Below, one piece after another: positions 1 through 11,486 of a stretch of DNA of 64,000 nt (position 1 is the stretch's first letter; the number at the start of each line of letters is the position of its first letter). The translations under genes and the position numbers were made by a program. Source of the stretch: Psychrobacter aestuarii (lineage in GTDB: Bacteria > Pseudomonadota > Gammaproteobacteria > Pseudomonadales > Moraxellaceae); assembly GCF_904846035.1 (NCBI RefSeq), contig NZ_CAJGYT010000001.1:806001-870000 (forward strand). The letters run 5' to 3'. The notes beneath the pieces are model-generated. The model worked only from the letters and a program-made list of their open reading frames with translations, was not told the DNA's origin and made no database searches.

Positions 1-236
1 GCTGCCGTGGTCACTTAAAGCATAACCTACTGGCAATTGACCTTTTAATCAGCCCTGCTAAGTACAGGGCGCTGACTAACCAAAATTCCTAATGCGGCGC
101 GCTGATTAACCTTGCGGCGCGCCGTGCTTGCGGCGCGCCGTGATTGGGCTGATTGGGCATTGCTATAAGGCTGCCCAATCGCCACAATACCGACCGTTCT
201 CTTTCTTGATACCTTTTTATAACAGTGATGTGACCC
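1..236. other. Non-coding stretch with GC-rich short tandem repeats
   Basis: I see no convincing gene here. The stretch contains a perfect 16-bp tandem duplication at 111-126 and 127-142 (unit begins CTTGCGGCGCG), with a partial related unit near 92-107. A short repeat of TGATTGGGC lies at about 141-158. It ends just before the RNase T start codon. A gene ending left of the window cannot be ruled out. Confidence 0.5.
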
Positions 237-965
237 ATGACCAGCACTCAGACGCAACCGACCCCTGAGACCACCAACGAGACCGACGCACCAATGGCGT
301 TAAAAGACCGCTTTCGCAAGTTTATGCCTGTCATCGTCGATGTCGAGACCGCAGGCTTTAACGCACAGACCGACGCGCTATTAGAGATTGCCTGCATTCC
401 TATCTTAATGGATGACACAGGCACTTTTTATGCAGGCGACGCCCTAAACGCACACATCGAGCCGTTTGAAGGCGCGAATCTTGAGCCGCGCGCGCTTGAG
501 TTTACAGGCATTGACCCGAACAATCCCCTGCGTAAAGCCATCGCCGAAGACGAAAAGACTGCCCTACGGCGTATCTTTAAAGCGCTCAAAGACGTGCGCC
601 GCGATGCCGATTGCCGCCAGTGTGTGCTGGTCGGGCACAATGCGCATTTTGACTTAAACTTTTTGAATGCCGCCGTCGAGCGTACCAACAGCAAAAACCA
701 CAACCCGTTTCATCAATTTTCAGTCTTAGATACCGTTAGCTTATCGGCGCTTGCCTTTGGGCAGACCGTGCTTGCCCGCGCTTGCAAAGCCGCTGGTTTG
801 GAGTTTGACGGCACGCACGCGCACTCTGCGCTATATGACACACAAAAGACTGCGGAGCTGTTTTGTCATATCTTGAATAGTTACCCAATGTTGCCCAATG
901 CTTTACATATCGAGCAAACAAAGGTAGAGTTAAAAGACGACGATAAGGTATCAAGTACCCAATAG
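237..965 (+). CDS. rnt: Ribonuclease T (3'-5' exoribonuclease)
   Basis: The protein trims the 3' ends of tRNA, 5S and 23S rRNA and other small stable RNAs, and acts in the cytoplasm. The 242-residue product carries the DEDDh exonuclease signature: VDVETAG near residues 34-40 gives the first Asp and Glu, HNAHFD near 134-139 the next Asp, and HSALYDT near 198-204 the final His and Asp. EPFxGANL and NPFHxF also match the family. It is a little longer than the roughly 215-residue E. coli enzyme because of about 20 extra Thr/Glu-rich residues at the N terminus. An alternative start at 294 would remove that tail, so the exact start is unsure. It stands alone, upstream of a small membrane protein gene on the same strand. 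Confidence 0.93.
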   Translation: MTSTQTQPTPETTNETDAPMALKDRFRKFMPVIVDVETAGFNAQTDALLEIACIPILMDDTGTFYAGDALNAHIEPFEGANLEPRALEFTGIDPNNPLRKAIAEDEKTALRRIFKALKDVRRDADCRQCVLVGHNAHFDLNFLNAAVERTNSKNHNPFHQFSVLDTVSLSALAFGQTVLARACKAAGLEFDGTHAHSALYDTQKTAELFCHILNSYPMLPNALHIEQTKVELKDDDKVSSTQ

Positions 966-1165
966 ATTCGTTTTGATGGTTAAAGCGTGCCTTCTTGGGC
1001 AGTAGTAGGAATGGATTATGTAAAACGCACTGATGCTTGGCTCTATACACGTCTGTGTCTTATCACCGCTTTTATTTATTAAAGGATAAGCCACAAGACG
1101 TACCGACCACGTTGCTCATACCTTGTCTGTTATCTTCTGTTAGGCAACCTATGGAGGGACATTTT

Positions 1166-1390
1166 ATGGAGCCGCATCATGTCGTCTGGTCCACCATCAT
1201 TGGTTATATGATATTGGCCATCAGCATCAGTATCGTAACGTCCATGTGGATACGCTATCATCTAAAGCGCAACGACCTAAAACCACGCCGCGCCCTTAAA
1301 AAACGCTACTTAACCTTAAAGAAAAAACGCCGCGCCAAAAGAAATCAAAAAAATATAAAAAATATAAAAAAAAGTGAAAAACACGCTTGA
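1166..1390 (+). CDS. Small membrane protein with basic tail, unknown function
   Basis: I do not recognise this 74-residue product. Residues 7-31 form one hydrophobic segment (VVWSTIIGYMILAIS and onward), which predicts a single membrane helix. The rest is extremely basic and rich in Lys and Arg up to the end. The ATG at 1166 is chosen because GGAGGG lies at 1153-1158 with good spacing; an in-frame reading from 1037 has no such site. The stop codon overlaps the -35 box of the tRNA-Glu promoter. The start, ribosome site and membrane-plus-basic layout support a real gene, but its role is unknown. Confidence 0.5.
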   Translation: MEPHHVVWSTIIGYMILAISISIVTSMWIRYHLKRNDLKPRRALKKRYLTLKKKRRAKRNQKNIKNIKKSEKHA

Positions 1391-1415
1391 CACCTTTTAT
1401 GCCTCACCCTATAAT
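1387..1415 (+). promoter_or_regulatory. Consensus sigma-70 promoter of tRNA-Glu
   Basis: A perfect TTGACA at 1387-1392 and a perfect TATAAT at 1410-1415 are separated by exactly 17 bases. The predicted start site is near 1422, about 40 bases before the mature tRNA. The -35 box overlaps the stop codon of the preceding small gene. Confidence 0.85.
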
Positions 1416-1462
1416 ACGCACCACTTCGGCACAAATGGTGAAAGCAGCTGAAGTGAAGTCCA

Positions 1463-1538
1463 GTCCCCATCGTCTAGAGGCCTAGGACATCGCCCTTTCA
1501 CGGCGGTAACCGGGGTTCGAATCCCCGTGGGGACGCCA
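1463..1538 (+). tRNA. tRNA-Glu (anticodon TTC)
   Basis: A complete 76-base cloverleaf is visible. The acceptor stem GTCCCCA pairs with TGGGGAC, followed by G and an encoded CCA end. The D-arm contains GTCTAGAGGCCTAGGAC, the T-loop is GGTTCGAATCC, and the anticodon loop CTTTCAC carries TTC at 1497-1499. The sequence is very close to E. coli tRNA-Glu. It has its own consensus promoter upstream and a strong terminator downstream, so it appears to be a single-gene transcription unit. Confidence 0.97.
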
Positions 1539-1562
1539 CATTCGATACTGTAAAGTATCACC

Positions 1563-1601
1563 AAAAACGCTCAAAGCTATCTTGGCTTTGAGCGTTTTTT
1601 T
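1563..1601 (+). terminator. Rho-independent terminator after tRNA-Glu
   Basis: The arms ACGCTCAAAG and CTTTGAGCGT pair around a short loop and are followed by seven T residues. A run of A on the left side could let it work weakly on the other strand. Confidence 0.85.
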
Positions 1602-1764
1602 ATGTCTTTATTTTGCGCTTGCAAGCTTAGCACCCGTTTTGACCACGCTTTATCGTAGTCGCTGCATCAATCTGAGTCGCATTGTTATCTACACAATAGC
1701 TTTACGCCGTATCGATACCCTTTTGCATAGCCATACCTTATATGTCCATAAAAAGTATATCCAT

Positions 1765-1797
1765 AAAAAAACCAGCCCCGAGAGGCTGGCTTTTTTT
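1765..1797 (-). terminator. Terminator downstream of the BLUF gene
   Basis: ACCAGCC and GGCTGGC(T) arms enclose CCGAGA. There are runs of A on one side and T on the other, so it can terminate on both strands. It lies 27 bases beyond the stop of the minus-strand BLUF gene. The 1602-1764 stretch to its left holds no supportable gene. Confidence 0.75.
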
Positions 1798-1823
1798 CAT
1801 AGGACAATACAGACGGCGCGGCG

Positions 1824-2444
1824 TTACATCGTGGTCGATAACAAGAACCACAAGACTGCGATGACCACCAATGCGCCCAGTACCGCTTGAATCAGCAAGA
1901 ACGCTTGATGCTCGCCCACAACCTTGTTTAAGGTCAGCCCAAGCGCATTGTACTTGATTGGCTGCGTGTCATTGACCGTATCGTTTTCTTGTTTTTCATA
2001 ATACTCTTGCAGCAATGACAAGAATTTTTCGCTCTCGTACTCACTCCACTCATACGGCTTAAAAGGCATGAGCTTTTTGACGCGGTCGTCTTTAAACAAC
2101 CAACGCTCAAGCACAATCGAGCGCAATGACCAGCTTTTAAAGCGGCGTTTTTCGATGTGTGAGAAATCCAAAATTTTAAAATCTTTGTGACGCTCATCCA
2201 TCAACAGCTTGTTCTTTAGGTCGGTCAATGCTTGCTCCGTACCTTCGACACACTGAAAAAAGCAGCCATTGCCATAACACAGTATGCCTGTGATGTTATT
2301 GGCTTTGTTTGCATTTACGGAAGCCTCAGCGATATCGTTTAACGTACTCGCTCCTGACAGACCTATCGAGGTGATGTGGCTTATATATACCAACTGATAG
2401 AGGTCTGTCACAGTATGAGGCATGGTATCACTATGGGTAGACAC
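1824..2444 (-). CDS. Membrane-anchored BLUF-domain blue-light sensor
   Basis: BLUF domains bind FAD and switch state in blue light. Residues 15-110 of this 206-residue protein form the domain: LVYIS supplies the flavin-contacting Tyr20, the NAN motif Asn46, and FFQCVEG the key Gln64; SWSLR follows near residue 105. The C terminus (about 180-204, AFLLIQAVLGALVVIAVLWF) is a hydrophobic helix, so the sensor is probably tethered to the inner membrane. Between them is a charged linker. No output domain is fused, so signalling would be by protein contact. The start is a GTG at 2444, supported by AAGGAG six bases upstream; an ATG seven codons further in has no such site. It is a lone gene with its own terminator. 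Confidence 0.85.
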   Translation of the reverse strand: MSTHSDTMPHTVTDLYQLVYISHITSIGLSGASTLNDIAEASVNANKANNITGILCYGNGCFFQCVEGTEQALTDLKNKLLMDERHKDFKILDFSHIEKRRFKSWSLRSIVLERWLFKDDRVKKLMPFKPYEWSEYESEKFLSLLQEYYEKQENDTVNDTQPIKYNALGLTLNKVVGEHQAFLLIQAVLGALVVIAVLWFLLSTTM

Positions 2445-2690
2445 CGCGGTTCTCCTTATTATTATCTTATGGTGACAGACGATAACTCAAAATCTCACAC
2501 ACTATGTGCGGTTTGTCACTACACGCTATACGATTGATTTTTTAACAATTATATAGCAAGATGTATAAATTTAGTTACATCATAGGACAGTTAAGTCAAC
2601 AAATCAACTTATCGTAAGGAAAGAACCAAGAGTTGTGTAACCCTTGTCGCAGCGTCCAAAAAAACCAATATTTCGTACAATAACAACGGT

Positions 2691-3395
2691 TTAACGGCGG
2701 GTGGTTAAGATAGCACTGAGCAGATCAGCGTCTTCTGGGTAGGTCAGTTTGATGTTTTGGCGGCTGCCGCTGACCAGACGGATAGGCAGTCCCATAGATT
2801 CAAAAGCGCTCGCTTCATCGGTGATGTGCGCGCCTGTCTTAGCAACATAATCGAGCGCCGTTTGCAGCGCGCCAATACGAAACACTTGCGGCGTGTAAGC
2901 CTGCCACAGCTGACTGCGCTCGATGGTGCGCTCAATATAAGCAGGCGTGCCTGTAAGGCTTTGCTTTAGCGTATCCGCGACGGGCGCAGCCAAAATAGCA
3001 CCATAACGCTCTTTATGAGCCGCGTCAATCACCGCTTCGATATCTTGAGGGCTGACCGCAGGACGGGCAGCGTCATGTATAAGTACCAAGTCATCGGGCG
3101 CTGCCCCTGCCTCGATGATGTGCGTCAGTCCTGCCTGCACCGACTGCCAGCGCTCAGCGCCGCCTGTGGTATAACGAACGGGTAAGGCAAAGTCCAACGT
3201 CTGGGCGGTGGTGTCTTCTTTACTGATGACGATTAAGCACTCATGGATAGCCGCAGATTGCGCCAACGCAGCGATACTGTGCTCGAGCAATGTTTTGCCC
3301 AACAGCTGGGTGTACTGCTTGGGTATCTGCGCACCAAAACGACTGCCGCGACCTGCGGCAACAATCATGGGATATAAGGTGGGTGTGCTACTCAT
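2691..3395 (-). CDS. ispD: 2-C-methyl-D-erythritol 4-phosphate cytidylyltransferase
   Basis: The enzyme couples CTP to MEP to give CDP-methylerythritol, the third step of the non-mevalonate isoprenoid pathway. The 234-residue length is normal. The N terminus holds the nucleotide-binding AAGRGSRFG with PKQY following. LIHDAARP near residues 105-112 is the second family signature. Conserved TDEASAFE near 190 and LTYPEDADL near the end also fit. It starts seven bases after the ftsB stop, so the two genes are almost certainly co-transcribed, an arrangement known in many gammaproteobacteria. Confidence 0.95.
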   Translation of the reverse strand: MSSTPTLYPMIVAAGRGSRFGAQIPKQYTQLLGKTLLEHSIAALAQSAAIHECLIVISKEDTTAQTLDFALPVRYTTGGAERWQSVQAGLTHIIEAGAAPDDLVLIHDAARPAVSPQDIEAVIDAAHKERYGAILAAPVADTLKQSLTGTPAYIERTIERSQLWQAYTPQVFRIGALQTALDYVAKTGAHITDEASAFESMGLPIRLVSGSRQNIKLTYPEDADLLSAILTTRR

Positions 3396-3402
3396 GACCC
3401 GC

Positions 3403-3711
3403 TCAGTAACGGCTATGGGTAGTGGGCGCGGTGGTCATTTGCACAAACGTCTCATTCGGCTTAATCAGACCTAGGTCCAAACGTGCATGCTCTTCGACCG
3501 CTTCTAAGCCATTTTTGAGGTCGTGAACATCGGTACGCAGCAGCTCATTGGCAGCCATTTGCTTATCGTTCAGCGCTTGTTGCTCTTGGATTTGGTCGCG
3601 CAGCTCGTTGTGTGCAAAGTGGCCGTTTTCGCCCAGCCAATACTGGTACTGTAGCCCTGCAAGCATCACGACTGCCAAAACGATTAAGACCAGCTGGCTT
3701 ACGTATTTCAT
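3403..3711 (-). CDS. ftsB: Cell division protein FtsB
   Basis: FtsB works with FtsL and FtsQ at the division septum and helps activate septal peptidoglycan synthesis. The 102-residue protein has a short cytoplasmic start, one membrane helix (residues 5-22, QLVLIVLAVVMLAGLQYQ), the typical YWLGENG turn, and then a coiled coil (RDQIQEQQALNDKQM and onward). A conserved E..AR.DLGLIKPNE block follows near residues 74-89. The length and order match DivIC/FtsB proteins. It lies immediately upstream of ispD and downstream of eno on the same strand, the usual neighbourhood. Confidence 0.93.
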   Translation of the reverse strand: MKYVSQLVLIVLAVVMLAGLQYQYWLGENGHFAHNELRDQIQEQQALNDKQMAANELLRTDVHDLKNGLEAVEEHARLDLGLIKPNETFVQMTTAPTTHSRY

Positions 3712-3926
3712 AGATAACCGCGTTCGATGTCAGTAGCGTCAGCGTGATGCTGACTAAAGCGTGGATAATAGATGGTTGGTAACATTATTGTATGGGCGCG
3801 GCAAGTATCCACCTGCCGTCGCCCTTAAAAAAAGCGCGTACTGTCTGTCGCACGCGTTTGCTACAGACGACCGCTTGGTTTTACGCGCACTAAACGCACC
3901 GAGCGGTCATCTGCATTTTTCATGCA

Positions 3927-5264
<1,338 letters not shown>

Positions 5265-5456
5265 TCATGCCAAGTTTGAGGATAAAAAAGGGATAACACT
5301 TATAAAATACGGCTGCCCAGTATTTTACTATCAATACCAAGCCAATGTATAGCCAGTATCAGATATCATCGCCAGCCGCCTATACGGGTCGATGGTTGCT
5401 TGGCATCATAGCATAATTTGCCCCAAACATCGCCCATATTCCTGCGACGCGCCCAT

Positions 5457-7787
5457 CTATGAGGCGCTTTGCTGCGCCGCGTCATCGTCTAAAACAGGGG
5501 CATCTTTGGCAGTTTCTGGCAAGTCAATCGGGCTTGAGAATCGGGTCAAGCGCAGCGCATTGAGCAGTACGGAGACAGAGCTTAGCGCCATAGCGGCTGC
5601 CGCTATCATCGGATTTAAAAACCCAAAGGCTGCCAAAGGAATGCCTAGGCAATTATAAATAAAGGCAAAAAATAGGTTTTGCTTAATATTTTTAACCGTC
5701 GCGTGAGCGATTTTTTGCGCAGCATTGATGTGCATGAGCGACTCACCCATTAAGCGTGCCGAGGCGCTGTGCTGCGCCACATCGGTACCCTCAAACATGG
5801 CAAAACTGGCATCGGCAGTCGCCATTGCGGGGGCATCATTGACGCCATCGCCCGCCATTGCCACCTTGCGCCCTGCGGTTTGCAGCTCGGCAATCTGGTT
5901 GGCTTTATCGCGCGGGCTCATCTCTCCTGATGCTGCATCAATGCCTAGGGTGTCTGCCACATGATTGACGACCGATTGCTTATCGCCACTCATCAAGATA
6001 ACGTCAACCCCCGCCGCTTGCAGGGCTTTGATGGCGGCAGGGGTGTCGGCTTTTAAATCATCAGCCAGCGCAAACGCGCCCAGCGGCTCATCATTGATAC
6101 TGACCGCGACCGTACTGGCGACTTGCCAGACCTTTGGCATGTGCTTGGGCAATAACAAATTGGCAAAGTCAGGCGTCCCGACTTTAATCACGCCCAAGTC
6201 AGGCAATACCGCGGCGATGCCTTTGCCTTGTACCACTTCGATATCGGTGACAGGCAGCAGTGCCAAGCGGCGCGCTTTGGCGGTGCGTACGATGGCTGAG
6301 GCGAGCGGATGACTGGCGTGAACCTCAACGCTTGCGGCAAGCTGTAAAACGTCATTACTGTCAATGCCGCTATCGACCATCACGCTATCGACGACGCTCG
6401 GCTTACCGACGGTTAATGTGCCTGTTTTGTCCAGCACCACGGTATCGATATTGCCCGCAGCCTCAAGGCTTTGCGCGTCTTTAAACCACACACCATGGCG
6501 CGCCGCCACGCCCATACCCGCCATAATCGCCGCTGGCGTCGCCAAGCCCAAAGCACAAGGACAAGCAATCACCAATACCGACACCGCATGCATGAGCGCA
6601 TCATCGATACGCCCTGTCAGCCACCATGTGATAGCAAAGGTCAAAAGCGCAATCACCACCACCACAGGCACGAATACTGCCGTCACTCTGTCTGCCAGAC
6701 GCGCCAGCTCCGCCTTGGAGCCTTGCGCGTCACTGAGTGCTTTGACCATATCGCCAAGCTTGGTGTCGCTACCTTTGGCATTGACCTGATACAACAAGCT
6801 GCCATTTTCGACCAGCGCACCTGCCAACACTTTATCGCCAATGTGTTTTTCTAAAGGAATGGACTCGCCTGTCAAATGGCTCTCCACGCACCAGCCTGCG
6901 CCATCGACCACCGTGCCATCGGTTGCCACACGGCTGCCTTGCTTGGCACGTAAGACATCGCCTTTTTCAACCAGTTGCACATCAACCTCTTGAAACGAGC
7001 CGTCCGTTTGCTGCTGCTCTACCGTCTCTGGCGTCAACGACAGCAATAAATCAATGCTGTTTAGGCTGTGTTTTTTGGTGCGTGCTTCTAGGTATTTGCC
7101 CAAACGGACAAAGGCTATCACCATCACACCCGCTTCAAAATATACAGGGGCGCCGTGATGCATCGCAAACAGGCTCTCTAAGCTGCCATCGCTGTGAGTG
7201 AGCCAAATATACGTCGAATACGCCCAAATGGTGACCGTGCCAATCACCACCAGCACGTCCATATTGGCAAGCCCGCCCTTAATCGATGCCCACGCGCTTT
7301 TATAAAACGGCAATGCCAAGCCAAACTGTACAACCGTTGCAATCACAAACTGTAGCCAAATCGGCATCATCCATGCCATACCTTGACCGAGCAGCATTCC
7401 AAGCATCCCCATCAAAAACGGCAGCAAGCACACCAGCAGCGCAAGTAAGCGCCATGGCGGCGGGGTACTGTCTTGCGCTGTTTGCGTAAACAAGTCTTCG
7501 TCCGCCTGAATATTGGCGACATAGCCCGTTTTATTGACCCATTCAAGAATCTGCGCCTCATCGACTTGACTGGCGTCATAATCAACATTGGCGGTCTCGC
7601 CTGCATAGTTGACATTGGCTTGATAGATGGCAGGCTTTTTATTGAGTACCTTTTCAATGCGTGTGGCACAGGCTTGACAAGACATCCCTTCAATCGACAG
7701 TTGCAAATGCGTCCCTTGATTGGGCGTCGCTACCTTTTGCTCGACATCGGTATCTACTTGATAAGGGTGTTCTTGGGCATCACTCAT
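5457..7787 (-). CDS. copA: Copper-exporting P1B-type ATPase CopA
   Basis: This inner-membrane pump uses ATP to export Cu(I). The 776-residue protein starts with one HMA metal-binding domain (GMSCQAC, Cys37 and Cys40), followed by eight predicted membrane helices. The actuator loop has TGES, and the ion channel has the CPC motif within ACPCALG. DKTGTLTVGKP is the phosphorylation site, SHPLA carries the nucleotide-pocket His, and GDGVNDAPA is the hinge. The start at 7787 (MSDAQEHPYQ) is preferred over an in-frame codon 23 residues earlier, whose added residues look unlike coding sequence. A metallochaperone-like gene and an HMA-like gene lie upstream on the same strand. Confidence 0.93.
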   Translation of the reverse strand: MSDAQEHPYQVDTDVEQKVATPNQGTHLQLSIEGMSCQACATRIEKVLNKKPAIYQANVNYAGETANVDYDASQVDEAQILEWVNKTGYVANIQADEDLFTQTAQDSTPPPWRLLALLVCLLPFLMGMLGMLLGQGMAWMMPIWLQFVIATVVQFGLALPFYKSAWASIKGGLANMDVLVVIGTVTIWAYSTYIWLTHSDGSLESLFAMHHGAPVYFEAGVMVIAFVRLGKYLEARTKKHSLNSIDLLLSLTPETVEQQQTDGSFQEVDVQLVEKGDVLRAKQGSRVATDGTVVDGAGWCVESHLTGESIPLEKHIGDKVLAGALVENGSLLYQVNAKGSDTKLGDMVKALSDAQGSKAELARLADRVTAVFVPVVVVIALLTFAITWWLTGRIDDALMHAVSVLVIACPCALGLATPAAIMAGMGVAARHGVWFKDAQSLEAAGNIDTVVLDKTGTLTVGKPSVVDSVMVDSGIDSNDVLQLAASVEVHASHPLASAIVRTAKARRLALLPVTDIEVVQGKGIAAVLPDLGVIKVGTPDFANLLLPKHMPKVWQVASTVAVSINDEPLGAFALADDLKADTPAAIKALQAAGVDVILMSGDKQSVVNHVADTLGIDAASGEMSPRDKANQIAELQTAGRKVAMAGDGVNDAPAMATADASFAMFEGTDVAQHSASARLMGESLMHINAAQKIAHATVKNIKQNLFFAFIYNCLGIPLAAFGFLNPMIAAAAMALSSVSVLLNALRLTRFSSPIDLPETAKDAPVLDDDAAQQSAS

Positions 7788-8036
7788 AGTCAACTCAGCA
7801 CGGTTATAGGTCAATAAAAAAGGCGGGTCGCCGCAGACATTATCCAAACAACCCACCGACGGACAAACGCTGCACAGCGGTTTGGGCGGTTATTCATCAA
7901 TGCAGCAGCGCAGCATGCACGTGGCACAAGGGCAATAAAGGTAACAAGGTTACTTGCCTTTAGCGCAGATTTCAAACGCATTTTGCCGTATTCGACGGTT
8001 TTGCCATACGTCTGGGCGCGCCCATGCTCTTAAAAT

Positions 8037-8065
8037 AAAAAACCAGCGATTGTCGCTGGTTTTTT
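8037..8065 (-). terminator. Terminator after the CopZ-like gene
   Basis: ACCAGCGA and TCGCTGGT pair perfectly around TTG, flanked by A and T runs that suit both strands. It lies between the CopZ-like gene and copA, which suggests that copA is transcribed at least partly from its own promoter in the gap 7788-8036. I saw no clear CueR-type palindrome there. Confidence 0.85.
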
Positions 8066-8082
8066 ATCGGCATATCACGCAA

Positions 8083-8307
8083 TCAGCTGTTCGCCACACG
8101 CGCATCAAAGCCTGCATCACTGATGGCTTCGGCGATTGCTTCTGCACTGGTCTGTGCATCATCAAAAGTCGCGGTCGCTTGATTGTCCGACAGCTCTACC
8201 GTCAGGGTATGTAAGCCATCAATCTCAGCCGTCGCTGTATGGACGCTCGCCACACAGCCGCCACAAGTCATGCCGTCGATATGGATAATACGGGTTTGGT
8301 CAGTCAT
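8083..8307 (-). CDS. CopZ-like heavy-metal-binding chaperone
   Basis: This 74-residue protein is a single HMA domain, the ferredoxin-like fold that binds Cu(I) through two cysteines. The motif GMTCGGC sits at residues 12-18, and the rest (V..A...IDG, followed by DAQTSAEAIAEAI.DAGF) follows the family through to the C terminus. It probably hands copper to the CopA ATPase encoded downstream on the same strand. A ribosome site (AAGGAG) precedes the ATG. The metal is inferred from the neighbour; other soft metals are possible. Confidence 0.85.
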   Translation of the reverse strand: MTDQTRIIHIDGMTCGGCVASVHTATAEIDGLHTLTVELSDNQATATFDDAQTSAEAIAEAISDAGFDARVANS

Positions 8308-8366
8308 GGATTACTCCTTGTTATTATAGTGCTCAGATAGGGTTTATCATAATAAGTCGCATCAGC

Positions 8367-8615
8367 TTAGGTATTAGAATTTTGCGGCGCATCCACAGGA
8401 TATGGCTGCGTCACATAATCCACCATACTGATGGCTGCTGTCAGCGCATGGATACTGGTTTTGGTATCGTCATAATGCACCTCGGCAGCGCTGCCCGCGT
8501 CTACCAGTGTCACGTCCATGACACCTGTAATATTATGCAGCGCTTCGATTACGCTTTGGCGTCCTTCATCATCATCGATATTGTGAATATCCACTCGCGC
8601 ACGTTGTACAGACAT
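8367..8615 (-). CDS. HMA-like small protein lacking the metal-binding cysteines
   Basis: The 82-residue product follows the layout of an HMA domain: a first strand with VDIHNIDD, a helix ending in LHNITGVMDVTL, an AEVHYDD strand, and an ALTAAISMVDY helix. The loop that should read CxxC instead reads DDDEGRQ, and the protein contains no cysteine. It therefore cannot bind copper in the usual way. It lies just upstream of the CopZ-like gene on the same strand and has an AAGGAG ribosome site, so it appears to be expressed. It could be a regulatory or docking partner, or a diverged duplicate. The fold assignment is from pattern only. Confidence 0.6.
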   Translation of the reverse strand: MSVQRARVDIHNIDDDEGRQSVIEALHNITGVMDVTLVDAGSAAEVHYDDTKTSIHALTAAISMVDYVTQPYPVDAPQNSNT

Positions 8616-8691
8616 CCAAGGCTCCTTATGTTATGCAGGCATGATGCGTATGATTCAAGGGGTGCTGACTATCAGAGACGCGTTTTATGTA

Positions 8692-9552
8692 TCAATGCGT
8701 GTCTAAAACCTCAAAGCCTTTGACCAAATCATCAATCTGCTTTAATTGTGCTAAGAACGGCTCAAGCTGACTCATACGCAGCGCGCAAGGGCCATCACAT
8801 TTTGCCGCTTCTGGATTGGGATGCGCCTCCAAAAACAAGCCAGCAAGCCCTGTTGCCATCCCTGCCCGCGCAAGGGTGCTGATTTGTTCACGGCGACCGC
8901 CTGCACTGTCACTGCGCGCGCCAGGCTGCTGCAAGCTGTGGGTGACGTCAAAAAATACAGGCACATCCATCTGCTTCATCGTATCAAAGCCGAGCATATC
9001 GACAATCAGGTTATTGTAACCAAAGGCGCTGCCACGCTCGCACAGAATAATCTTGTCGTTGCCCGCCTCTAGACATTTATTAATGATATGGCGCATCTCG
9101 TGCGGCGCTAAGAACTGCGCTTTTTTGATGTTAATGATTGCGCCTGTTGCTGCCATCGCATGTACAAGGTCAGTTTGGCGCGACAAAAACGCAGGCAATT
9201 GGATAATGTCCGCGACTTCTGCTGCGGGAGCGGCTTGATGCGGCTCGTGTACGTCGGTGATTATGGGCACATTATAGTGCTCTTTAATCTGTCCCAGCCA
9301 ATCAATGCCTTGCTCTAAACCGGGTCCACGAAAGGAATATAAGCTTGAGCGGTTGGCTTTATCAAAGCTCGCCTTAAACACGTAGCCGATATTCAGACGC
9401 TGGCAAATCTCAATATACTGCTCAGCAATCTCAAACGCCATGTCTTTTGACTCAAGCACATTCATACCGCCAAACAGTACAAAAGGCTGGTCATTACCGA
9501 TGGTCATATCATTTAATGTAATGTGTGATTGAGCAGCGGGTAATTTATCCAT
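8692..9552 (-). CDS. kdsA: KDO-8-phosphate synthase
   Basis: The enzyme condenses phosphoenolpyruvate with arabinose 5-phosphate to make KDO-8-phosphate for the inner core of lipopolysaccharide. The 286-residue length is normal. GGMNVLES near the N terminus, [41 protein letters not shown] and [10 protein letters not shown] match the TIM-barrel family in order. The ATG at 9552 is used because AGGA lies at a suitable distance and the extra 11 residues upstream are not family-like. It follows pyrG on the same strand, as in Pseudomonas and Acinetobacter, although a terminator stands between them. Confidence 0.96.
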   Translation of the reverse strand: MDKLPAAQSHITLNDMTIGNDQPFVLFGGMNVLESKDMAFEIAEQYIEICQRLNIGYVFKASFDKANRSSLYSFRGPGLEQGIDWLGQIKEHYNVPIITDVHEPHQAAPAAEVADIIQLPAFLSRQTDLVHAMAATGAIINIKKAQFLAPHEMRHIINKCLEAGNDKIILCERGSAFGYNNLIVDMLGFDTMKQMDVPVFFDVTHSLQQPGARSDSAGGRREQISTLARAGMATGLAGLFLEAHPNPEAAKCDGPCALRMSQLEPFLAQLKQIDDLVKGFEVLDTH

Positions 9553-9605
9553 GCTTAGTATCCTATATATGCCAATAAATACCACATTGTAACCGATAGC
9601 CGCAC

Positions 9606-9637
9606 AAAAAAAAGACCAATCTGGTGACTGGTCTTTT
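9606..9637 (-). terminator. Terminator after pyrG
   Basis: AAAAGACCA (9610-9618) pairs with TGGTCTTTT (9629-9637) around a 10-base loop. On the minus strand the hairpin is followed by eight T residues. It separates pyrG from kdsA. Confidence 0.75.
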
Positions 9638-9675
9638 CTATCAACTGTCTTGTAAACGTGCTTTATACGCGTTAT

Positions 9676-11394
<1,719 letters not shown>

Positions 11395-11434
11395 TTATGC
11401 ACAGATACGCTGATTTATCTGAACCACACATAAT

Positions 11435-11464
11435 AAAAAACTCACCCCGAAGGATGAGTTTTTT
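11435..11464 (-). terminator. Terminator after the porin gene
   Basis: AAAAAACTCA and TGAGTTTTTT pair around CCCCGAAGGA. On the minus strand the hairpin is followed by T residues, 23 bases past the porin stop. Confidence 0.8.
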
Positions 11465-11486
11465 GAACTACAAAATAGCGTTGGTA

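Noticed and set aside
1582..1890. 102-codon plus-strand reading frame
   Set aside because: It starts inside the tRNA terminator, runs through a second terminator and into the opposite BLUF gene, and has no ribosome site.
3780..3926. Terminator after eno
   Set aside because: GACCGCT-type arms can pair, but no T run follows on the minus strand, so I do not call it.
6260..6854. Several open frames of 70 to 140 codons on the plus strand opposite copA
   Set aside because: They are antisense shadows of a strongly conserved gene; no ribosome sites or family motifs.
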